The notes: generated by a model from the letters alone, not told the origin. Shown: positions 9,013 through 19,477, counted from the first letter of the stretch. The stretch: 64,000 nucleotides of DNA from Pseudomonas caricapapayae (GCF_001400735.1 NZ_LJPW01000108.1:44060-108059), one strand, 5' to 3'. Program-made: numbers and translations.

Positions 9013-10344
9013 TTATTCGGCTTTACCGGAAATACGCTGGCCCCACGCGATCGCGGTGTCTCGCAAAGCGTGTTCGTCCATGCGGGTCAGCTGGCGAGCG
9101 TCGAGCAATTGCTTGCCGGCCACCCAGACATGGCTTACGCAATCGCGGCCAGTGGCATATATAAGCTGCGATACCGGGTCATAAATCGGTTGCTGGGCCA
9201 GACCCGACAGGTCGAAAGCGACCATGTCCGCAGCCTTGCCGATCTCCAGCGAGCCAGTCTCGGCCTGAATGCCCAGTGCACGGGCACCATTGAGGGTTGC
9301 CATGCGCAGCGCGCGGTGCGCATCCAGCGCCGTGGCAGAGCCGGCGACAGCCTTGGCCAGCAACGCAGCGGTGCGGGTTTCTCCAAGCAGGTCCAGGTCG
9401 TTATTGCTGGCCGCGCCGTCGGTACCCACTGCAACGTTCACACCGGCCTGCCACAATCGTTCGACCGGGCAGAAGCCGCTGGCCAGCTTGAGGTTGGATT
9501 CAGGGCAATGAATCACGCTGGTATTGCTTTCCACCAGCAGGGTCAGGTCGTCATCGCTAATCTGCGTCATATGTACAGCCTGAAAGCGCGGACCCAGCAT
9601 GCCCAGGCGGTTCAGTCGGGCAAGAGGGCGCTCCTGACGCTGTTCGACAGCCTGTTCGACTTCAAATGCGGTCTCGTGGACGTGCATCTGAATCATGGCG
9701 TCCAGTTCGTCGGCGATCACCCGGACCTTTTCGAGGTTCTCATCACCTACGGTGTAGGGTGCGTGCGGGCCGAAGGCGATCTTGATGCGTGGATGATGAG
9801 CAAGATCGTTGAACAGCTCGATGCCGTTGTGCAGTGCTTCATCGGTGGTGTGAGCACCTGGAATCGGAAAGTCCAGTACCGGCACGGTGATCTGTGCGCG
9901 CATGCCGCTGGCGTGGACGCGCTCGGCAGCCACCTTCGGATAGAAATACATGTCCGAAAAGCAGGTGATGCCGCCTTTGAGCTGCTCGGCGATGGCCAGA
10001 TCGGTGCCGTCGCGTACGAAGTCTTCATTGACCCACTTGCCTTCGGCGGGCCAGATGTGGTCCTGCAGCCAGGTCATCAGTGGCAGGTCGTCGGCCAGCC
10101 CGCGAAACAGCGTCATCGCCGCATGGCCGTGAGCGTTGATCAGGCCGGGGCTGAGCAGCATGCCGGGCAACTCCTGCACCTGCGCGGCGTTTTGTCGGAG
10201 AGCTTCGGCCCGTGGGCCTATATAGACAATACAGCCGTCGCGGATACCGATGCCGTGGTCCTGGAGCACGACGCCTGCGGGCTCGACCGGCACCAGCCAG
10301 GCGGGCAGGAGCAAAAGGTCGAGCGGTGCTGTGGCGTTCGGCAT
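9013..10344 (-). CDS. Methylthioadenosine/S-adenosylhomocysteine deaminase-type amidohydrolase (PA3170-like, TRZ/ATZ family)
   Basis: This 443-residue amidohydrolase has the metal-binding HGH at 72-74, MHVHET near 222-227, and [12 protein letters not shown] carrying the catalytic Asp. P. aeruginosa PA3170, the gene in the same position, is known as a methylthioadenosine deaminase feeding methylthioinosine phosphorylase. That role fits here because the divergent neighbour is mtnA, which acts two steps later on methylthioribose-1-phosphate. RefSeq often calls such proteins MtaD or TRZ/ATZ hydrolase. The cytoplasmic location is inferred from the absence of a signal peptide. Substrate preference is inferred from orthology, not from residues. 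Confidence 0.85.
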   Translation of the reverse strand: MPNATAPLDLLLLPAWLVPVEPAGVVLQDHGIGIRDGCIVYIGPRAEALRQNAAQVQELPGMLLSPGLINAHGHAAMTLFRGLADDLPLMTWLQDHIWPAEGKWVNEDFVRDGTDLAIAEQLKGGITCFSDMYFYPKVAAERVHASGMRAQITVPVLDFPIPGAHTTDEALHNGIELFNDLAHHPRIKIAFGPHAPYTVGDENLEKVRVIADELDAMIQMHVHETAFEVEQAVEQRQERPLARLNRLGMLGPRFQAVHMTQISDDDLTLLVESNTSVIHCPESNLKLASGFCPVERLWQAGVNVAVGTDGAASNNDLDLLGETRTAALLAKAVAGSATALDAHRALRMATLNGARALGIQAETGSLEIGKAADMVAFDLSGLAQQPIYDPVSQLIYATGRDCVSHVWVAGKQLLDARQLTRMDEHALRDTAIAWGQRISGKAE

Positions 10345-10379
10345 GAGAAGGTTTCCATCGTTTATTACGTTGATGGCGA

Positions 10380-10417
10380 AGTATACCCGAGCGTCTTCGC
10401 AGGCGGCTCGCTATAAT
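10380..10417. promoter_or_regulatory. Divergent promoter region, mtaD-like / mtnA
   Basis: A perfect TATAAT lies at 10412-10417 on the plus strand, 47 bp before the mtnA start, without a clear -35 box. On the minus strand TATACT (10380-10385) stands 36 bp before the deaminase start. The two candidate promoters overlap within the 120-bp spacer between two methylthioadenosine-salvage genes. Confidence 0.45.
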
Positions 10418-10464
10418 CAGCGGCTTTTGATGCTGGGTTTCCGATGTTCAAGATGGAGTTGGCG

Positions 10465-11541
10465 ATGCGCGATCGACTGTTGGCTGCGGAGAAGGTTAAG
10501 GCCATCGATTGGCGAGACGACGCTCTGTACCTGCTGGACCAGCGGGTACTGCCGTTCGAGGAAGTCTGGCACCGCTATACCACTGCCGAGGGAGTCGCCG
10601 AAGCGATTCGCACGATGGTGGTGCGCGGCGCACCGGCTATCGGTATCAGCGCCGCCTATGGTGCGGTGCTGGGTGCGCGTGCGCGGATTGCCGAAGGTGC
10701 AGACTGGTATCCGGCACTGGAAGAGGATCTGCAATTGCTCGCCGATTCGCGGCCGACAGCCGTGAACCTGTTCTGGGCGCTGAACCGGATGCGTGATCGT
10801 CTGATGCGCGTGAAGGACGGCGACGATCCGCTTGCAGCCCTCGAGGCTGAAGCCGTGGCGATTCACCTGAGTGATCGCGAGGCCAATCTGACCATGGCGC
10901 AACTGGGGGCCGACCTGATCCGCAGGCATCAAGGCAACCTGCAGACGGTGCTCACTCACTGCAATACCGGAGCGCTGGCCACCGGCGGCTTCGGCACTGC
11001 GCTGGGCGTGATTCGTGCCGCGCATCTGGAAGGCATGATCGAGCGGGTCTACGCCGATGAAACGCGGCCCTGGCTGCAAGGGTCGCGGCTCACCGCATGG
11101 GAGCTGGCCAATGAAGGCATCCCGGTGACCTTGAACGCAGACTCTGCCGCCGCGCATCTCATGCGTACCAAAGGCATCACCTGGGTCATCGTCGGGGCTG
11201 ACCGCATCACCGCAAATGGCGATGTGGCGAACAAGATCGGCACGTATCAGCTTGCCGTGGCCGCCATGCATCATGGCGTGCGCTTCATGGTGGTGGCACC
11301 GAGTTCGACCATCGACATGGAGATGGCCAGCGGCGATGACATCATCATTGAAGAGCGCGACGGTCGCGAACTGCTCGAAGTGGGCGGTCAGCGGGTCGGT
11401 GCCGAGGTCGAGGCCTTCAATCCGGTGTTCGATGTAACACCGGCGGACCTGATCGATGCCATCGTGACCGAAAAGGGCATCGTCGAGCGTCCTGATACCG
11501 CCCGCATGGCTCAATTGATGAGCCGCAAGCACCTTCACTGA
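10465..11541 (+). CDS. mtnA: Methylthioribose-1-phosphate isomerase MtnA
   Basis: The 358-residue enzyme converts 5-methylthioribose-1-phosphate to methylthioribulose-1-phosphate in methionine salvage. Conserved family elements are RGAPAIG, the catalytic Cys in [13 protein letters not shown] and the catalytic Asp in [10 protein letters not shown]. Three in-frame ATGs exist (10444, 10453, 10465). The third is chosen because GGAG at 10455-10458 lies 6 nt before it and family proteins begin MRDRLL. It is divergent from the deaminase gene. Confidence 0.95.
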   Translation: MRDRLLAAEKVKAIDWRDDALYLLDQRVLPFEEVWHRYTTAEGVAEAIRTMVVRGAPAIGISAAYGAVLGARARIAEGADWYPALEEDLQLLADSRPTAVNLFWALNRMRDRLMRVKDGDDPLAALEAEAVAIHLSDREANLTMAQLGADLIRRHQGNLQTVLTHCNTGALATGGFGTALGVIRAAHLEGMIERVYADETRPWLQGSRLTAWELANEGIPVTLNADSAAAHLMRTKGITWVIVGADRITANGDVANKIGTYQLAVAAMHHGVRFMVVAPSSTIDMEMASGDDIIIEERDGRELLEVGGQRVGAEVEAFNPVFDVTPADLIDAIVTEKGIVERPDTARMAQLMSRKHLH

Positions 11542-11843
11542 TGCTGCACGGCCTGCCTGACGCCGCTGTGCAATGCGGCTGGGCGGGCCTGTAAGCGTCT
11601 CTCAGGCGTCCTGTGCGTAGATGGCTCGTTTTCAGCGCCTGCAAAGGATGTGAGCGCCTCGGCGATTGTGGTAATATCCGGCGGTTATCGGGGGCACTGG
11701 TTGTAGCCGCCCACACTGCATAGATTCATGGCATAACTCGTTGATTTGTCGTAAGTCGCTGCCTGCAAATGCTGGCAGCGGCGAGCTTCGTATACCCCGA
11801 ATGGGTTTGCGAGGTTTCACCAGAAAAAGGAATCAGGCTTCTC
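11542..11843 (+). promoter_or_regulatory. gyrA upstream region with candidate promoter
   Basis: This 302-bp non-coding stretch holds TAATAT at 11672-11677 followed by the GC-rich discriminator CCGGCGG, a plausible gyrA -10; the -35 position (TGTGAG, 11649-11654) is poor. The implied leader is about 160 nt. AAAAAGGA about 12 nt before the gyrA ATG is a distant ribosome site. Nothing else was recognised. Confidence 0.4.
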
Positions 11844-14624
11844 ATGGGCGAACTGGCCAAAGAAATCCTCCCGGTCAATATCGAAGACGAGCTGAAGCAG
11901 TCCTACCTCGACTACGCGATGAGCGTAATCGTCGGTCGGGCACTGCCCGATGCACGCGATGGCTTGAAGCCCGTGCACCGGCGCGTGTTGTTCGCAATGA
12001 GCGAGCTGGGTAACGACTGGAACAAGCCGTACAAGAAATCCGCCCGTGTGGTTGGTGACGTGATCGGTAAGTATCACCCGCACGGCGATACGGCTGTTTA
12101 CGACACCATTGTTCGTATGGCTCAGCCATTCTCGCTGCGTTACCTGCTGGTAGACGGCCAGGGTAACTTCGGTTCCGTCGACGGTGACAACGCTGCGGCC
12201 ATGCGATACACCGAAGTGCGCATGACCAAGCTGGCTCACGAGCTGCTGGCCGACCTGCACAAGGAAACCGTGGACTGGGTGCCGAACTATGACGGCACCG
12301 AGATGATCCCTGCGGTCATGCCGACCCGTATTCCCAATCTGCTGGTCAACGGTTCCAGCGGTATTGCCGTGGGCATGGCGACCAACATTCCGCCGCACAA
12401 CCTCGGTGAAGTCATTGACGGCTGCCTGGCGCTGATCGACAACCCCGAGTTGACGGTCGACGAACTGATGCAATACATCCCGGGCCCGGATTTCCCGACT
12501 GCGGCGATCATCAACGGTCGCGCGGGCATCATAGAAGCCTATCGCACGGGGCGTGGGCGCATTTACATGCGTGCCCGCTCCATCGTCGAAGACATCGACA
12601 AGGTCGGTGGTCGCCAGCAGATCGTCATCACCGAACTGCCTTACCAGCTTAACAAGGCGCGTCTGATCGAGAAAATCGCCGAGCTGGTCAAGGAAAAGAA
12701 ACTCGAAGGCATCACCGAGCTGCGCGACGAGTCCGACAAGGACGGTATGCGTGTGGTCATCGAGCTGCGACGTGGCGAAGTGCCCGAGGTTGTTCTCAAC
12801 AACCTTTACGCCCAGACCCAGCTGCAAAGCGTTTTTGGTATCAACATCGTTGCCCTGATTGACGGTCGTCCACGCATCCTGAACCTCAAGGACCTGCTGG
12901 AAGCCTTCGTTCGTCACCGTCGTGAAGTGGTTACCCGTCGTACCGTGTTCGAGCTGCGCAAGGCACGCGAGCGTGGCCATATCCTTGAAGGTCAGGCCGT
13001 TGCGTTGTCCAACATCGATCCGGTCATCGCCCTCATCAAAGCCTCTCCGACACCTGCCGAAGCCAAGGAAGCGTTGATCAAGACGCCTTGGGAGTCGAGC
13101 GCAGTGGTCGAAATGGTCGAGCGGGCCGGTGCCGATTCATGCCGCCCCGAGAACCTCGATCCGCAATACGGTCTGCGTGAAGGCAAGTATTTCCTGTCGC
13201 CGGAACAGGCTCAGGCCATTCTGGAACTGCGTCTGCATCGCCTGACCGGTCTGGAGCACGAGAAACTGCTGGGCGAGTACCAGGAAATTCTCAATCAGAT
13301 CGGCGAGCTGATCCGCATCCTGAACAGCGCAACGCGGCTGATGGAAGTGATCCGCGAAGAGCTGGAACTGATCCGCTCCGAATACGGCGATGCCCGTCGT
13401 ACCGAAATTCTCGATGCACGTCTGGACCTGACCCTGGGTGACCTGATCACCGAGGAAGAGCGTGTGGTCACCATCTCTCATGGCGGTTATGCCAAGACTC
13501 AGCCACTGGCGGTCTATCAGGCTCAGCGCCGTGGCGGCAAGGGCAAGTCGGCCACCGGCATCAAGGATGAGGACTACATCGCTCACCTGCTGGTCGCCAA
13601 CAGCCACACCACGCAGCTGATGTTCTCCAGCAAGGGCAAGGTCTACTGGCTCAAGACCTACGAGATTCCGGAAGCGTCCCGCGCTGCCCGTGGTCGTCCG
13701 TTGGTCAACCTGTTGCCGTTGAGCGACGGCGAATACATCACCACCATGCTGCCGGTCGACCTCGAAGCCATGCGCAAGCGTGCCGATGAAGAAGGCGAGG
13801 CTCTGGAAGGCGAGCTGGACGACGCGGAAAACAGCAGCGAGACCGAAGAAGAGCGCAAGGCCCGTATCAAGGCCGCCGACAAGAAGAAAGCTCCGTTCAT
13901 CTTCATGTCCACCGCCAACGGTACTGTCAAGAAGACCCCGCTGGTTGCATTCAGCCGTCAGCGCAGCTCGGGCCTCATCGCCCTCGAGCTGGACGAAGGT
14001 GACATCCTGATCTCTGCGGCCATTACCGATGGCGAGCAGGAGATCATGCTGTTCTCCGACGGTGGCAAGGTGACACGCTTCAAGGAATCCGACGTACGCG
14101 CTATGGGTCGTACCGCTCGCGGTGTTCGCGGCATGCGTCTGCCAGAAGGGCAGAAGCTGATTTCGATGCTGATCCCGGAAGAGGGCAGTCAGATCCTGAC
14201 CGCTTCCGAACGCGGCTACGGCAAGCGTACGGCCATTTCCGAGTTCCCCGAGTACAAGCGCGGTGGCCAGGGCGTCATCGCCATGGTCAGCAACGAGCGT
14301 AACGGTCGTCTGGTCGGCGCGGTTCAGGTGCTCGATGGCGAGGAAATCATGCTGATTTCCGACCAGGGCACGCTGGTTCGTACCCGCGTCGGCGAGGTCT
14401 CCAGTCTTGGGCGTAACACTCAGGGCGTCACCCTGATCAAGCTGGCCAGCGACGAGAAGCTGGTTGGCCTCGAGCGCGTTCAGGAGCCGTCGGAAGTCGA
14501 AGGCGAAGAGCTCGAGGGTGAGGAGATCGTTGATGGCGTCATCGTCGATGTCACCGAAGTGGACGATGCAGGTGAAGACCTGCAGGCGGATGCTGCGTCA
14601 GACGAAGACGAACCACAGAACTGA
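11844..14624 (+). CDS. gyrA: DNA gyrase subunit A
   Basis: The 926-residue product is the breakage-reunion subunit of gyrase, which with GyrB introduces negative supercoils. The catalytic Tyr is Tyr122 in RYTEVRM. The quinolone region reads HGDTAVYD with Thr83 and Asp87, the wild-type residues for Pseudomonas. The C-terminal pinwheel domain has the GyrA box QRRGGKG, interrupted by an acidic/charged insertion (about residues 645-685) usual in pseudomonads, and the tail is strongly acidic. ATG 11844 (MGELAKEIL) is preferred to the longer frame from 11769, whose extra 25 codons have no GyrA character. Confidence 0.98.
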   Translation: MGELAKEILPVNIEDELKQSYLDYAMSVIVGRALPDARDGLKPVHRRVLFAMSELGNDWNKPYKKSARVVGDVIGKYHPHGDTAVYDTIVRMAQPFSLRYLLVDGQGNFGSVDGDNAAAMRYTEVRMTKLAHELLADLHKETVDWVPNYDGTEMIPAVMPTRIPNLLVNGSSGIAVGMATNIPPHNLGEVIDGCLALIDNPELTVDELMQYIPGPDFPTAAIINGRAGIIEAYRTGRGRIYMRARSIVEDIDKVGGRQQIVITELPYQLNKARLIEKIAELVKEKKLEGITELRDESDKDGMRVVIELRRGEVPEVVLNNLYAQTQLQSVFGINIVALIDGRPRILNLKDLLEAFVRHRREVVTRRTVFELRKARERGHILEGQAVALSNIDPVIALIKASPTPAEAKEALIKTPWESSAVVEMVERAGADSCRPENLDPQYGLREGKYFLSPEQAQAILELRLHRLTGLEHEKLLGEYQEILNQIGELIRILNSATRLMEVIREELELIRSEYGDARRTEILDARLDLTLGDLITEEERVVTISHGGYAKTQPLAVYQAQRRGGKGKSATGIKDEDYIAHLLVANSHTTQLMFSSKGKVYWLKTYEIPEASRAARGRPLVNLLPLSDGEYITTMLPVDLEAMRKRADEEGEALEGELDDAENSSETEEERKARIKAADKKKAPFIFMSTANGTVKKTPLVAFSRQRSSGLIALELDEGDILISAAITDGEQEIMLFSDGGKVTRFKESDVRAMGRTARGVRGMRLPEGQKLISMLIPEEGSQILTASERGYGKRTAISEFPEYKRGGQGVIAMVSNERNGRLVGAVQVLDGEEIMLISDQGTLVRTRVGEVSSLGRNTQGVTLIKLASDEKLVGLERVQEPSEVEGEELEGEEIVDGVIVDVTEVDDAGEDLQADAASDEDEPQN

Positions 14625-14643
14625 GCGATAACGTAAATCAGGT

Positions 14644-14695
14644 AAGGGCTGGCTCGTCTGTGCATGCATCTGCATTCCAGGCAAGTCCAGCCCTT
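14644..14695 (+). repeat. Inverted repeat in gyrA-serC spacer
   Basis: AAGGGCTGG (14644-14652) is complementary to CCAGCCCTT (14687-14695), with a 34-nt interval that contains the palindrome TGCATGCA. No T tract follows. It may be a read-through attenuator or RNA-processing site between gyrA and the serC transcript; function is not shown. Confidence 0.4.
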
Positions 14696-14828
14696 GCGGC
14701 ATTCGGCCAGCCCTGCAGCCGGATCAGAATTCCCGCAAGGAGCTATCGGTCGCTGCGGCGGCTGTCTGCTCGTGGCAAGCAACCCGAAACAAGCGCGTAC
14801 AGACCCAACGTATTTGACGAGAGTGGAT

Positions 14829-15914
14829 ATGAGCAAGCGAGCCTTTAACTTCTGCGCAGGTCCTGCTGCGCTTCCTGAAGCTGTTCTGCTGCGTGCCCAG
14901 GCGGAACTCCTCGACTGGCACGGCAAAGGCCTTTCCGTCATGGAAATGAGCCACCGCAGTGATGAGTTCGTCTCCATTGCCACCAAGGCCGAGCAGGATC
15001 TGCGCGATCTGCTGTCCATCCCCTCGAATTACAAAGTGCTGTTCCTGCAAGGGGGCGCGAGCCAGCAGTTTGCTCAGATTGCACTGAACCTGCTGCCGGA
15101 AAACGGCAAGGCCGATTACATCGATACCGGGATCTGGTCGCAGAAGGCTATCGACGAGGCGTCGCGTTACGGCGCAATCAACGTCGCGGCCAGCGCCAAG
15201 GCCTACGATTACTTTGCCATTCCCGGCCAGAACGAGTGGAAGCTGTCCAAGGACGCGGCTTACGTCCACTACGCGCCAAACGAAACCATTGGCGGCCTGG
15301 AGTTCAACTGGATTCCGGACGCCGGCGACGTGCCGCTGGTTGCCGACATGTCGTCGGACATCCTCTCGCGTCCAGTGGATATCTCGCGTTTCGGCATGAT
15401 CTACGCCGGTGCCCAGAAGAACATCGGCCCCAGCGGCATCGTGGTGGTGATCATTCGCGAAGACCTGCTGGGTCGCGCGCGCTCGCTGTGCCCGACCATG
15501 CTCGACTACAAGGTCGCGGCCGACAATGGCTCGATGTACAACACGCCGCCGACCCTGGCCTGGTACCTGTCCGGGCTGGTCTTCGAATGGCTCAAGGAGC
15601 AGGGCGGTGTCGAGGCGATCGGCAAGCTTAACGATATCAAGCAGCGCACGCTGTATGACTTTATCGACGCCAGCGAGCTGTACAGCAACCCGATCAACAA
15701 GCCTGATCGCTCGTGGATGAACGTGCCGTTCCGTCTGGCGGATGATCGCCTCGACAAGCCGTTCCTGGCCGGTGCCGATGCAAATGGGCTGCTCAACCTC
15801 AAAGGCCATCGCTCGGTGGGCGGTATGCGCGCGTCCATCTACAACGCGGTCGATATCAACGCGGTCAACGCGCTGGTGGCCTACATGAAAGACTTCGAGA
15901 AGGAGCACGGCTGA
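14829..15914 (+). CDS. serC: Phosphoserine aminotransferase
   Basis: The 361-residue PLP enzyme (family usual 360-362) begins MSKRAFNFCAGPAALP, and the PLP lysine lies in AGAQKNIGPSG. It makes 3-phosphoserine from 3-phosphohydroxypyruvate and also acts in pyridoxal phosphate synthesis. The frame is open from 14664, but ATG 14829 with GAGAGTGG upstream gives the family N-terminus. The stop TGA shares its A with the pheA ATG (TGATG), so the two genes are translationally coupled. Confidence 0.97.
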   Translation: MSKRAFNFCAGPAALPEAVLLRAQAELLDWHGKGLSVMEMSHRSDEFVSIATKAEQDLRDLLSIPSNYKVLFLQGGASQQFAQIALNLLPENGKADYIDTGIWSQKAIDEASRYGAINVAASAKAYDYFAIPGQNEWKLSKDAAYVHYAPNETIGGLEFNWIPDAGDVPLVADMSSDILSRPVDISRFGMIYAGAQKNIGPSGIVVVIIREDLLGRARSLCPTMLDYKVAADNGSMYNTPPTLAWYLSGLVFEWLKEQGGVEAIGKLNDIKQRTLYDFIDASELYSNPINKPDRSWMNVPFRLADDRLDKPFLAGADANGLLNLKGHRSVGGMRASIYNAVDINAVNALVAYMKDFEKEHG

Positions 15915-17008
15915 TGTCCGAGCAAGAACTCAAGGCGCTTCGCGTCCGTATCGACAGCCTCGATGAGAAGGTCCTGGAACTGATCAGTGAGCGAGCTCGC
16001 TGTGCCCAGGAAGTGGCCAGGGTGAAGATGTCCTCACTGGCAGAAGGCGAAGCGCCTGTGTTCTATCGCCCAGAGCGGGAAGCTGCTGTGCTCAGGCGAG
16101 TCATGGACCGCAATCGCGGACCGTTGAGCAACGAAGAAATGGCGCGTCTGTTCCGCGAAATCATGTCTTCCTGTCTCGCGCTGGAGCAGCCGCTCAAGGT
16201 CGCCTATCTTGGCCCTGAGGGGACGTTCACCCAGGCCGCCGCGATGAAGCATTTCGGGCACGCAGTGATCAGTCTGCCGATGGCTGCAATTGACGAAGTG
16301 TTTCGCGAAGTGGTCGCCGGTGCCGTGAATTTCGGCGTGGTTCCGGTGGAAAACTCCACCGAAGGCGCGGTCAATCACACCCTCGACAGCTTTCTTGAAC
16401 ACGACATGGTGATCTGCGGCGAAGTCGAACTGCGCATTCACCACCATCTGCTGGTGGGCGAAAGCACCAAGACCGAAAGTATCACGCGTATCTATTCCCA
16501 TGCCCAGTCACTGGCCCAGTGCCGTAAATGGCTGGATGCCCATTACCCGAATGTCGAACGAGTGGCGGTAGCCAGCAACGCCGAAGCCGCCAAACGGGTC
16601 AAGGGGGAGTGGAACTCGGCGGCTATCGCTGGCGATATGGCGGCAGGTCTGTACGGCCTGACCCGTCTGGCGGAAAAGATCGAAGATCGTCCCGACAACT
16701 CCACACGCTTTCTCATCATCGGTAATCAGGAAGTCCCGCCGACCGGTGATGACAAGACCTCGATCATTGTTTCGATGAGCAACAAACCGGGCGCTCTGCA
16801 TGAGCTGCTGGTGCCCTTTCACGAAAACGGCCTTGACCTGACGCGAATCGAAACCCGGCCTTCGCGCAGTGGCAAGTGGACCTATGTGTTCTTCATTGAC
16901 TTCGTCGGGCACCATCAGGACCCGCTGGTCAAGGCCGTGCTGGAAAAGATCAGCAGCGAAGCGGTTGCCTTGAAGGTGTTGGGCTCCTACCCGAAAGCGG
17001 TTCTCTGA
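15914..17008 (+). CDS. pheA: Bifunctional chorismate mutase/prephenate dehydratase (P-protein)
   Basis: The 364 residues comprise an AroQ-type chorismate mutase (about 1-90, with the helix LRVRIDSLDEKVLELISER), a prephenate dehydratase domain (about 95-275, starting VAYLGPEGTFTQ and holding the conserved Thr in NSTRFLIIG), and a C-terminal ACT domain (about 285-364, with GALHELLVPF and ESRP-like ETRPS) for phenylalanine feedback. It converts chorismate to phenylpyruvate. Overlap with serC by one base and position in the aromatic supraoperon are as in other pseudomonads. Confidence 0.96.
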   Translation: MSEQELKALRVRIDSLDEKVLELISERARCAQEVARVKMSSLAEGEAPVFYRPEREAAVLRRVMDRNRGPLSNEEMARLFREIMSSCLALEQPLKVAYLGPEGTFTQAAAMKHFGHAVISLPMAAIDEVFREVVAGAVNFGVVPVENSTEGAVNHTLDSFLEHDMVICGEVELRIHHHLLVGESTKTESITRIYSHAQSLAQCRKWLDAHYPNVERVAVASNAEAAKRVKGEWNSAAIAGDMAAGLYGLTRLAEKIEDRPDNSTRFLIIGNQEVPPTGDDKTSIIVSMSNKPGALHELLVPFHENGLDLTRIETRPSRSGKWTYVFFIDFVGHHQDPLVKAVLEKISSEAVALKVLGSYPKAVL

Positions 17009-17065
17009 GGGCGTGGTCCATGATCCGTTTGTTTTTCACCTTGTCGGGCTGTCAGGTATGTTCGC

Positions 17066-18670
17066 GTGGTTGATGTGATTTCAGAACAGTCCGTACGGCC
17101 TGTGATCGGTCGCCTGGTCGTAGTCGGTCTGGGGTTGATCGGCGGCTCTTTTGCCAAGGGTGTGCGTGAAAGCGGCCTGTGTCGCGAGGTGGTCGGTGTC
17201 GATCTTGATCCGCAATCGCGACAGTTGGCGGTTGAGCTGGGTGTTGTGGACCGTTGTGAGTCCGATCTTGCCGCCGCCTGTCATGGCGCCGACGTGATCC
17301 AGATGGCGGTTCCCATCCTGGCGATGGAAAAGCTGCTTGCGCTGCTGGCACCGATGGATCTGGGTAACGCAATCCTGACCGATGTCGGCAGCGCCAAGGG
17401 CAATGTGGTCAGGGCTGCGCGCCAGGCATTCGGCCACGTGCCGCCGCGTTTCGTGCCGGGCCACCCGATTGCCGGGTCCGAACAGAGCGGCGTCGAGGCG
17501 TCCAACGCAGCGCTGTTTCGGCGTCACAAGGTAATTTTGACCCCGCTGGCTGAAACCGATCCTCACGCGGTGACCATCGTCGACCGGTTGTGGTCCGCGC
17601 TGGGTGCCGATGTCGAGCACATGCAGGTCGAGCGTCACGACGAAGTGTTGGCTGCGACCAGCCATCTGCCGCATTTACTGGCATTTGGTCTGGTCGACTC
17701 GCTGGCCAAGCGTAATGAAAACCTGGACATATTCAGGTATGCCGCTGGCGGTTTTCGTGACTTCACTCGGATCGCAGGCAGCGACCCGACCATGTGGCAT
17801 GACATCTTCATGGCCAATCGTGAAGCGGTACTGCGCACGCTGGACAGCTTTCGCACCGATCTCGACGCCCTGCGCGACGCAGTGGATGCCGGCGATGGCG
17901 CGCAGTTGAAGGATGTATTCACTCGCGCTCGTGCAGCCAGGGAGCACTTTGGCAGGATCCTGGCCAGTCGTGCCCGTGTCGATACAGTGCCCGGCGACCA
18001 TCGCGACATTCGCAGTGTGTCGGCGGATGGCGTCAGTCACCGTATCAAAGGGCCGGTGGATGTTACCTCTGCAGTGCTGTTCATGGTCGCCACGTCGATC
18101 AGCGAAGGGTGTGACTTGCTGCTTGAGGACGTTCCCGTCAACGCCCTGTGTGAGGGGGCAATCGACATCCTGCGCCTGATGGGCGGGGACATTGTGCTGC
18201 AGAATGCCCGCAACACGGCGAGCGGGCCGGTCGCCGACCTGCATGTCCGCTCGGCGCAGCTCAAAGGCGCCGATATCCCGGATGCGCTGGTGTCGCTGGC
18301 GATCAGCACGTTTCCGGTGCTCCTTGTTGCCGCAGCATGTGCAGAAGGGCGTACCATTCTGCGCGGCGCACAGGCGTTACAAGCCGATGAAGCGGAATGC
18401 GTCAGGCTGATGGCCGATGGTTTGCTGGCTCTGGGTATCGAGGCCGAGCCTGTGCTGGATGGCATCATTATCGAAGGCGGTGTGCCGGATGGCGGCGAGG
18501 TTGATGCGCGCGGCGATCAGCGTATCGTCATGGCGTTCAAGGTTGCATCGTTGAGGGCTTCGGCGCCCATCCGTATTCAAGCGTGCGCGGATGCCGCCGC
18601 ATTGTTTCCCCATTTTCTGGCGCTGTGCGCTCAAGTCGGCATGCGTGTAGCGCAAGAGGACAAAAAGTGA
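17066..18670 (+). CDS. tyrA: Prephenate (cyclohexadienyl) dehydrogenase TyrA fused to a truncated, active-site-deficient EPSP synthase remnant
   Basis: This 534-residue protein has a complete TyrA domain (1-305): GLGLIGGS at 21-28 for [18 protein letters not shown], and SHLPHLLAF with the catalytic His region. Pseudomonads normally carry here a TyrA-AroA fusion of about 745 residues. Here residues about 330-534 match only the C-terminal half of EPSP synthase. The N-terminal half, with the GDKSISHR motif, is absent. Of the remaining conserved residues, the Asp of IDEFP is Ser414, the Lys and Arg of the KESDR motif are Asp441 and Cys445, and the His of GDHRIAMA is Gln485. EPSP synthase activity is therefore not expected; TyrA activity is. 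The GTG start at 17066 has a weak ribosome site. The stop overlaps cmk by 4 bp. The hisC gene usual before it is missing. Confidence 0.9.
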   Translation: MVDVISEQSVRPVIGRLVVVGLGLIGGSFAKGVRESGLCREVVGVDLDPQSRQLAVELGVVDRCESDLAAACHGADVIQMAVPILAMEKLLALLAPMDLGNAILTDVGSAKGNVVRAARQAFGHVPPRFVPGHPIAGSEQSGVEASNAALFRRHKVILTPLAETDPHAVTIVDRLWSALGADVEHMQVERHDEVLAATSHLPHLLAFGLVDSLAKRNENLDIFRYAAGGFRDFTRIAGSDPTMWHDIFMANREAVLRTLDSFRTDLDALRDAVDAGDGAQLKDVFTRARAAREHFGRILASRARVDTVPGDHRDIRSVSADGVSHRIKGPVDVTSAVLFMVATSISEGCDLLLEDVPVNALCEGAIDILRLMGGDIVLQNARNTASGPVADLHVRSAQLKGADIPDALVSLAISTFPVLLVAAACAEGRTILRGAQALQADEAECVRLMADGLLALGIEAEPVLDGIIIEGGVPDGGEVDARGDQRIVMAFKVASLRASAPIRIQACADAAALFPHFLALCAQVGMRVAQEDKK

Positions 18671-19356
18671 AAATCAAAGCTCCCGTTATCACCATCGACG
18701 GACCCAGCGGTTCCGGAAAGGGCACTGTAGCTGGCTTGCTGGCCAGAAAACTGGGCTGGTGCCTGCTTGATTCCGGTGCGCTGTATCGCCTGCTGGCCTT
18801 TGCCGCACGCAATCATGGCGTCGACCTGACCAATGAAGAGGCGCTCAAGCTTCTGGCCGCTCATCTGGATGTCCAGTTCGAAGCGACTGCGGCAGGGCAG
18901 GGGCAGCGCATCATTCTTGAAGGCGAAGATGTTACCCACGCCATTCGCAACGAGCAGATAGGCAGCGGCGCTTCGCAGGTCGCCTCGCTACCGGCGGTGC
19001 GCGACGCCCTGTTGTTGCGCCAGCGTGCTTTTCAGGAAGAGCCAGGCCTGGTCGCGGATGGGCGCGACATGGGCACCGTGGTGTTTCCGGATGCCCCGCT
19101 GAAGATATTCCTCACGGCCAGTGCCGAGGAGCGTGCACGTCGGCGTTACTTGCAGTTGAAGGCCAAGGGCGATGATGTTAGTCTGTCGAGTCTGCTAGAT
19201 GAGATATGTGCACGCGACGAGCGTGACACCCAGCGAGCGGTAGCACCGTTGAAGCCGGCGCACGACGCCATACAGCTGGATTCCACCGAATTGTCCATCG
19301 AACAGGTGCTGGAACGCATTCTGAGCGAAATCGCGCTTCGCGGTATTGCCGGGTGA
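18667..19356 (+). CDS. cmk: Cytidylate kinase
   Basis: The 229-residue (d)CMP kinase has P-loop DGPSGSGKG at 11-19, the DSGALYRL substrate motif and [15 protein letters not shown] 18667 is the start: it overlaps the tyrA stop as GTGA, AGAGGA lies 6 nt before it, and the resulting N-terminus [12 protein letters not shown] is that of the family. It supplies CDP/dCDP for nucleic acid and lipid synthesis. The coupling to the tyrA reading frame may help keep that frame open. Confidence 0.96.
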   Translation: MKIKAPVITIDGPSGSGKGTVAGLLARKLGWCLLDSGALYRLLAFAARNHGVDLTNEEALKLLAAHLDVQFEATAAGQGQRIILEGEDVTHAIRNEQIGSGASQVASLPAVRDALLLRQRAFQEEPGLVADGRDMGTVVFPDAPLKIFLTASAEERARRRYLQLKAKGDDVSLSSLLDEICARDERDTQRAVAPLKPAHDAIQLDSTELSIEQVLERILSEIALRGIAG

Positions 19357-19366
19357 CGAAGAAGCA

Positions 19367-19402
19367 TGCGGGAGACCAGTCATAGTCCCGCAGGCTTTCT
19401 TT
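19367..19402 (+). terminator. Weak hairpin after cmk
   Basis: TGCGGGA (19367-19373) pairs with TCCCGCA (19386-19392) over a 12-nt loop, followed by GGCTTTCTTTT. This could attenuate cmk read-through into rpsA. A possible rpsA -10 (TATCCT, 19447-19452) follows. Confidence 0.4.
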
Positions 19403-19477
19403 TACTTGAACGAAACCCACGTTGTCTGGAGCGTGGCAGATGGGCGTATCCTTCGCCCTTGATCAACAGGAATTAAA

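Noticed and set aside
8992..10416. 474-codon open frame on the plus strand over the amidohydrolase gene
   Set aside because: The opposite frame has clear HGH and GTDG catalytic motifs; this one has none.
12060..12110. Possible quinolone-resistance change in gyrA
   Set aside because: Thr83 and Asp87 are the wild-type Pseudomonas residues.
17978..18065. Sequencing or assembly error as cause of the shortened EPSP-synthase part
   Set aside because: An artefactual deletion would not explain several substitutions of invariant residues in the retained half, nor the intact frame; but the raw reads were not available, so it stays a minor possibility.
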